Part shown: positions 61,467 through 64,000 of the stretch, piece after piece
Numbering within the stretch: the stretch's first letter is position 1
Layout of the letters: the number at the start of each line of letters is the position of its first letter
Assembly: GCF_900115435.1 (NCBI RefSeq)
Contig: NZ_FOWK01000001.1
Span: 434,001-498,000, forward strand
Direction: 5' to 3'
Origin: Prevotella sp. tf2-5
Lineage (GTDB): Bacteria; Bacteroidota; Bacteroidia; Bacteroidales; Bacteroidaceae
DNA length: 64,000 nt
Made by a program: the position numbers and the translations under genes
Notes under the pieces: generated by a model
Database searches by the model: none
The model's input: the letters and a program-made list of their open reading frames with translations, nothing else
What the model was told of the DNA's origin: nothing

Positions 61467-63233
61467 CTAATTCAGTTTTACCGTCGTTGTCGTCGACTGT
61501 ATCCATTTCGTCTGTACCTGCACACCGATCTCCAAACGTGGTGACAACAGGTCGGGCATACACGAGTAGGCATTCGCCAGCGAGGTAATCTTCATCTCCA
61601 CAGCCGTAGTATAGTCCTGTGTGAACACGCGGCCCTTAGCAGCGTCAGGTGCATTAGTATTCGTATAATCTGCTGGGGCAAGCATGGCAACAAGATAGAA
61701 CTTACACCCTGGGTAGATGATACCATCCTTACCTGTGAATGCAACCCTTTCGTTGTTCTCAATCACTATATTATTCTGAAACTCCAGGACTACAGGCACC
61801 TTCTCTCCGTCATATGTCTGCAGTACAAGAGTATTTACCGTCCAACTGCCATTCGTCGCACGTGAACCCACACCTGCATCATAGATAAAGCGACCATCAA
61901 CATCACTCTGAACACCTTGCGGCTTAAAGTCAAACCCCACCATATGCTGCGCCCCGACGATAACACTTGTCAGCGGCAGATAGTCGTCGATGGCATTATT
62001 GACAACTTCATTCTTCGCGTCCTTCAGTTGTACATTAATAGATTTCAACGTACACTGCAGTCGAGCAACCCCATACTGCAACGCATCCTTTACAGCTACC
62101 GACCTCGTCCTATCGTTTACTACAGTACCCGACTGGTATACATTTAACAACGAACCCCATGAAGTAGCATTCTTATAATCCTCCTCCTTCACCTCATTTG
62201 TCGAAGTCTGGATTCCGCTATTGGTATAGTACCACAACTCTGCAGGATAGGTATAACGATTGATGCCGTTGATGTTATCCATCGTGGTCGTCTGTGTGCG
62301 AACCATAAACTTATACTTATCCTCAGCTGTTTCCGTTACATCCTCCATCCAACGCAGGGCGGCAACACCATCAGGCAGACCAAGTGCTACCGGGTAGGTA
62401 TTGCCAGATATCGCGGTATTGTCATTTATCGATGCAAGGATCTTACCACACAGCGTCTTACTTGTTTCTGGCGTTGTACTGAGGTCCTTGATGGCTGTAA
62501 TCTGTGTCTTTAATGCATCCACATACGCCTTGACATTCGTTGCCGACCCAGCAATGATACCCGTACCCTCACCGTCGATATTGATGAAATCACGATAGTA
62601 GTCTTTCAATTGTCCATCCGTGGTCGTACTCCATCCATCCGTCTTGGCGATGGATGTCAGGTAGGCTGCTAACGCCTTTGCATCATCATGAGCATCCGTC
62701 GTATTACAAATCGACTTCAGGTTGAAAGTCAGTTCCGAGGGGTTCATACGATCCCTGAGACTTGTCGCCAGCGCACCGTTATATCTTATCTCCAGCGCAC
62801 CGTTATCTTCCGCTGCCGCCAGATTCTCTTCATAAGCTGCCCTTCCATAGGCCAACACACGGTTGACCCCTTTCATTAGGGAACAACTTACGACATAATA
62901 GAAATTGTTATTCTTTGCGTTGGTGACCTTCTGCGCATTGGTGACTGACGAGAGCAACGGAACGTCACTGGCTGTCACTGGCACATTATCGCCACTGGTC
63001 TTGAAGGGAACAACCAGTAGGCTCTGCAGTCCTCTGAACGCCTGCCCCTCCGTCTGCACTACAGCATCAGCCATACGCATACCGGCAGGCTTCTCTACGT
63101 TGAAGAGAATCTTACACTCCAGGGCAGGTGATGATGTATCTTCCGCCACATCACTGCTGTCTGAGCACGATACCATGATCATGCCCAGCAGCATTATTAT
63201 AAATAATGTGTAACGAAATATCTTCATCCTCAT
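61467..63233 (-). CDS. Mfa1-like major pilin (588 aa), pilus operon B
   Basis: A lipoprotein with lipobox IMVSC (Cys23), first strand (ECKILFNVEKP) and AGMRMADAV, with Arg53 as candidate processing site. The long body has LLVVPFKTSGDNVPV, VNRVLAYGRAAYEENL and VARLQCTLKSINVQLKDAK, typical of Mfa1-like subunits. The end (LEIGVQVQTKWIQSTTTTVKLN) carries a VxVxxxW variant of the C-terminal strand. It starts next to the stop of the Mfa2-like gene (zero gap). Gene order (Mfa2, then Mfa1-like) differs from operon A, where Mfa1 precedes Mfa2. Confidence 0.82.
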   Translation of the reverse strand: MRMKIFRYTLFIIMLLGMIMVSCSDSSDVAEDTSSPALECKILFNVEKPAGMRMADAVVQTEGQAFRGLQSLLVVPFKTSGDNVPVTASDVPLLSSVTNAQKVTNAKNNNFYYVVSCSLMKGVNRVLAYGRAAYEENLAAAEDNGALEIRYNGALATSLRDRMNPSELTFNLKSICNTTDAHDDAKALAAYLTSIAKTDGWSTTTDGQLKDYYRDFINIDGEGTGIIAGSATNVKAYVDALKTQITAIKDLSTTPETSKTLCGKILASINDNTAISGNTYPVALGLPDGVAALRWMEDVTETAEDKYKFMVRTQTTTMDNINGINRYTYPAELWYYTNSGIQTSTNEVKEEDYKNATSWGSLLNVYQSGTVVNDRTRSVAVKDALQYGVARLQCTLKSINVQLKDAKNEVVNNAIDDYLPLTSVIVGAQHMVGFDFKPQGVQSDVDGRFIYDAGVGSRATNGSWTVNTLVLQTYDGEKVPVVLEFQNNIVIENNERVAFTGKDGIIYPGCKFYLVAMLAPADYTNTNAPDAAKGRVFTQDYTTAVEMKITSLANAYSCMPDLLSPRLEIGVQVQTKWIQSTTTTVKLN

Positions 63234-64000
63234 TTATAAGTCTATATCATGATGTCCACCTTCATTCCAGTTCAGCGTGACACTGACACCCACCGTATGA
63301 TCCTTGGGATGGATCGCACCGTCATCACCCATATAGCCTCCGATGATCCTTAGCTGACCAGCTTTGTTGGGAGACCTGACACTCAGGACAGACTCCGTGA
63401 CAGAGCCGTCGTCATTGGTGACATAGACATAGAACTGCCAGAAGACCGTCTCAGACTCATTCTCGTCGAAAGGTACCTCAACGACGGTACGCATTCCCTC
63501 CTCATCCGTGGTGGGGAAATTCACTGCGCAGAAGCACAGTTTCTCATCCTCTCCCGTATTGACTTTTGTCGCACGGACATAGGGATATTTCTCGGGGAAG
63601 GTATAGGTACTGTCATTGATATGGAACTTCGAGGCAAAGCCGGTGGCAAAGACCTTCATATCCTTGTAGGAGTGTCCACGAGGGTCTACCACTAGAGCCT
63701 CCGCACAGTTCGCCATATAGAGTCGTACGTGGAATGTCTGGCTAACACCCTCCAGGACCTTCAACGGATATCTTGCTGTGAAGAGACCCGTGGTATGGGA
63801 GTCGATGGTCTCCTCCCCCTCCGGGATGGTGACAAGCTGTGCCGTCGGACATTTGTCGTCGCTTGACAATGCCACCACCGTATTATCCTGGATATTGGCA
63901 GCGGCAAGGTGCATGTACTCCCGCATTGGCAGGTAGAGCGTATAGCTCTGCTCGCTGGCGTTCATCACATGCTGGTCGTGACTTAGCCGCTCCTGTGCGT
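63234..64000 (-). CDS. FimB/Mfa2-like fimbrial anchor, 5' part beyond the window
   Basis: The reading frame is open to the right edge, so the N-terminus, including any lipobox, lies outside. The 255 visible residues include LYLPMREYMHLAAANIQ, VFATGFASKFHINDSTYTF and FWQFYVYVTNDDGSV, resembling the C-terminal half of FimB/Mfa2-type anchors. The end VGVSVTLNWNEGGHHDIDL carries the shared VxVxxW strand. It is the first visible gene of operon B and abuts the pilin gene. Whether a DUF3575/DUF3868 pair or regulator precedes it cannot be seen. Confidence 0.75.
   Translation of the reverse strand, partial: AQERLSHDQHVMNASEQSYTLYLPMREYMHLAAANIQDNTVVALSSDDKCPTAQLVTIPEGEETIDSHTTGLFTARYPLKVLEGVSQTFHVRLYMANCAEALVVDPRGHSYKDMKVFATGFASKFHINDSTYTFPEKYPYVRATKVNTGEDEKLCFCAVNFPTTDEEGMRTVVEVPFDENESETVFWQFYVYVTNDDGSVTESVLSVRSPNKAGQLRIIGGYMGDDGAIHPKDHTVGVSVTLNWNEGGHHDIDL

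Overview
The window looks like a chromosome segment of a Bacteroidales bacterium, most likely Prevotellaceae (Prevotella/Segatella type). The evidence is promoters with a TAnnTTTG -7 box, Bacteroidetes-specific families (DUF6089, DUF6242, DUF3575, DUF3868, Mfa1/Mfa2 fimbrial lipoproteins), ATP-type PEP carboxykinase, and large secreted proteins ending in type IX secretion (T9SS)-like tails. Species is not determined.

Left part (1-19.9 kb) is mainly housekeeping. It holds a truncated alpha-helical protein, tRNA-Pro(CGG) with its own promoter and terminator, and an outer-membrane biogenesis operon on the minus strand (DUF6242 lipoprotein, DUF6089 barrel, uppS, bamA, two Skp/OmpH chaperones). 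Next come a 31-aa membrane peptide gene that fits between two terminators, pckA, and upp on the opposite strand. A plus-strand fructan cassette follows (GH32 fructanase, sugar MFS permease, PfkB fructokinase). A minus-strand group then holds a helix-hairpin-helix protein and two sodium-symporter-family transporters, followed by vanZ-like and tlpA-like genes whose 3' ends overlap.

Right part (19.4-64 kb) is almost entirely two type V (FimA/Mfa1-like) pilus operons, both on the minus strand and one behind the other. Operon A starts at a strong promoter near 37.37 kb and reads DUF3575, DUF3868/OmpA/TPR, Mfa1, Mfa2, two more pilin-like lipoproteins, a 2908-aa surface protein and a thiol-disulfide lipoprotein. 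Operon B enters from beyond the right edge and reads a partial Mfa2-like gene, three pilin-like lipoproteins, a 4024-aa protein, a 1015-aa MBG-domain protein and a 2195-aa protein, ending at a clear terminator at 37.45-37.48 kb. The 4024- and 2195-aa proteins carry about 35 and 27 copies of a (V/I)(Y/F)GGG motif, probably turns of long beta-helices. Six pilin-like lipoproteins have an Arg just after the first predicted strand, where P. gingivalis pilins are cut. Most likely the pilins build fimbriae and the giants are secreted adhesins, either pilus-associated or displayed independently.

A second theme is short-period microrepeats. There are 7-bp units near tRNA-Pro and in the signal-peptide codons of two operon-B genes, an 8-bp unit at the start of the 2908-aa gene, 9-bp units with CTATAG or TCTAG cores at several sites, and a 22-bp palindromic unit. 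Units of 7 or 8 bp inside 5' coding ends could change reading frame if copy number changes. The copies are imperfect, so this remains a hypothesis.
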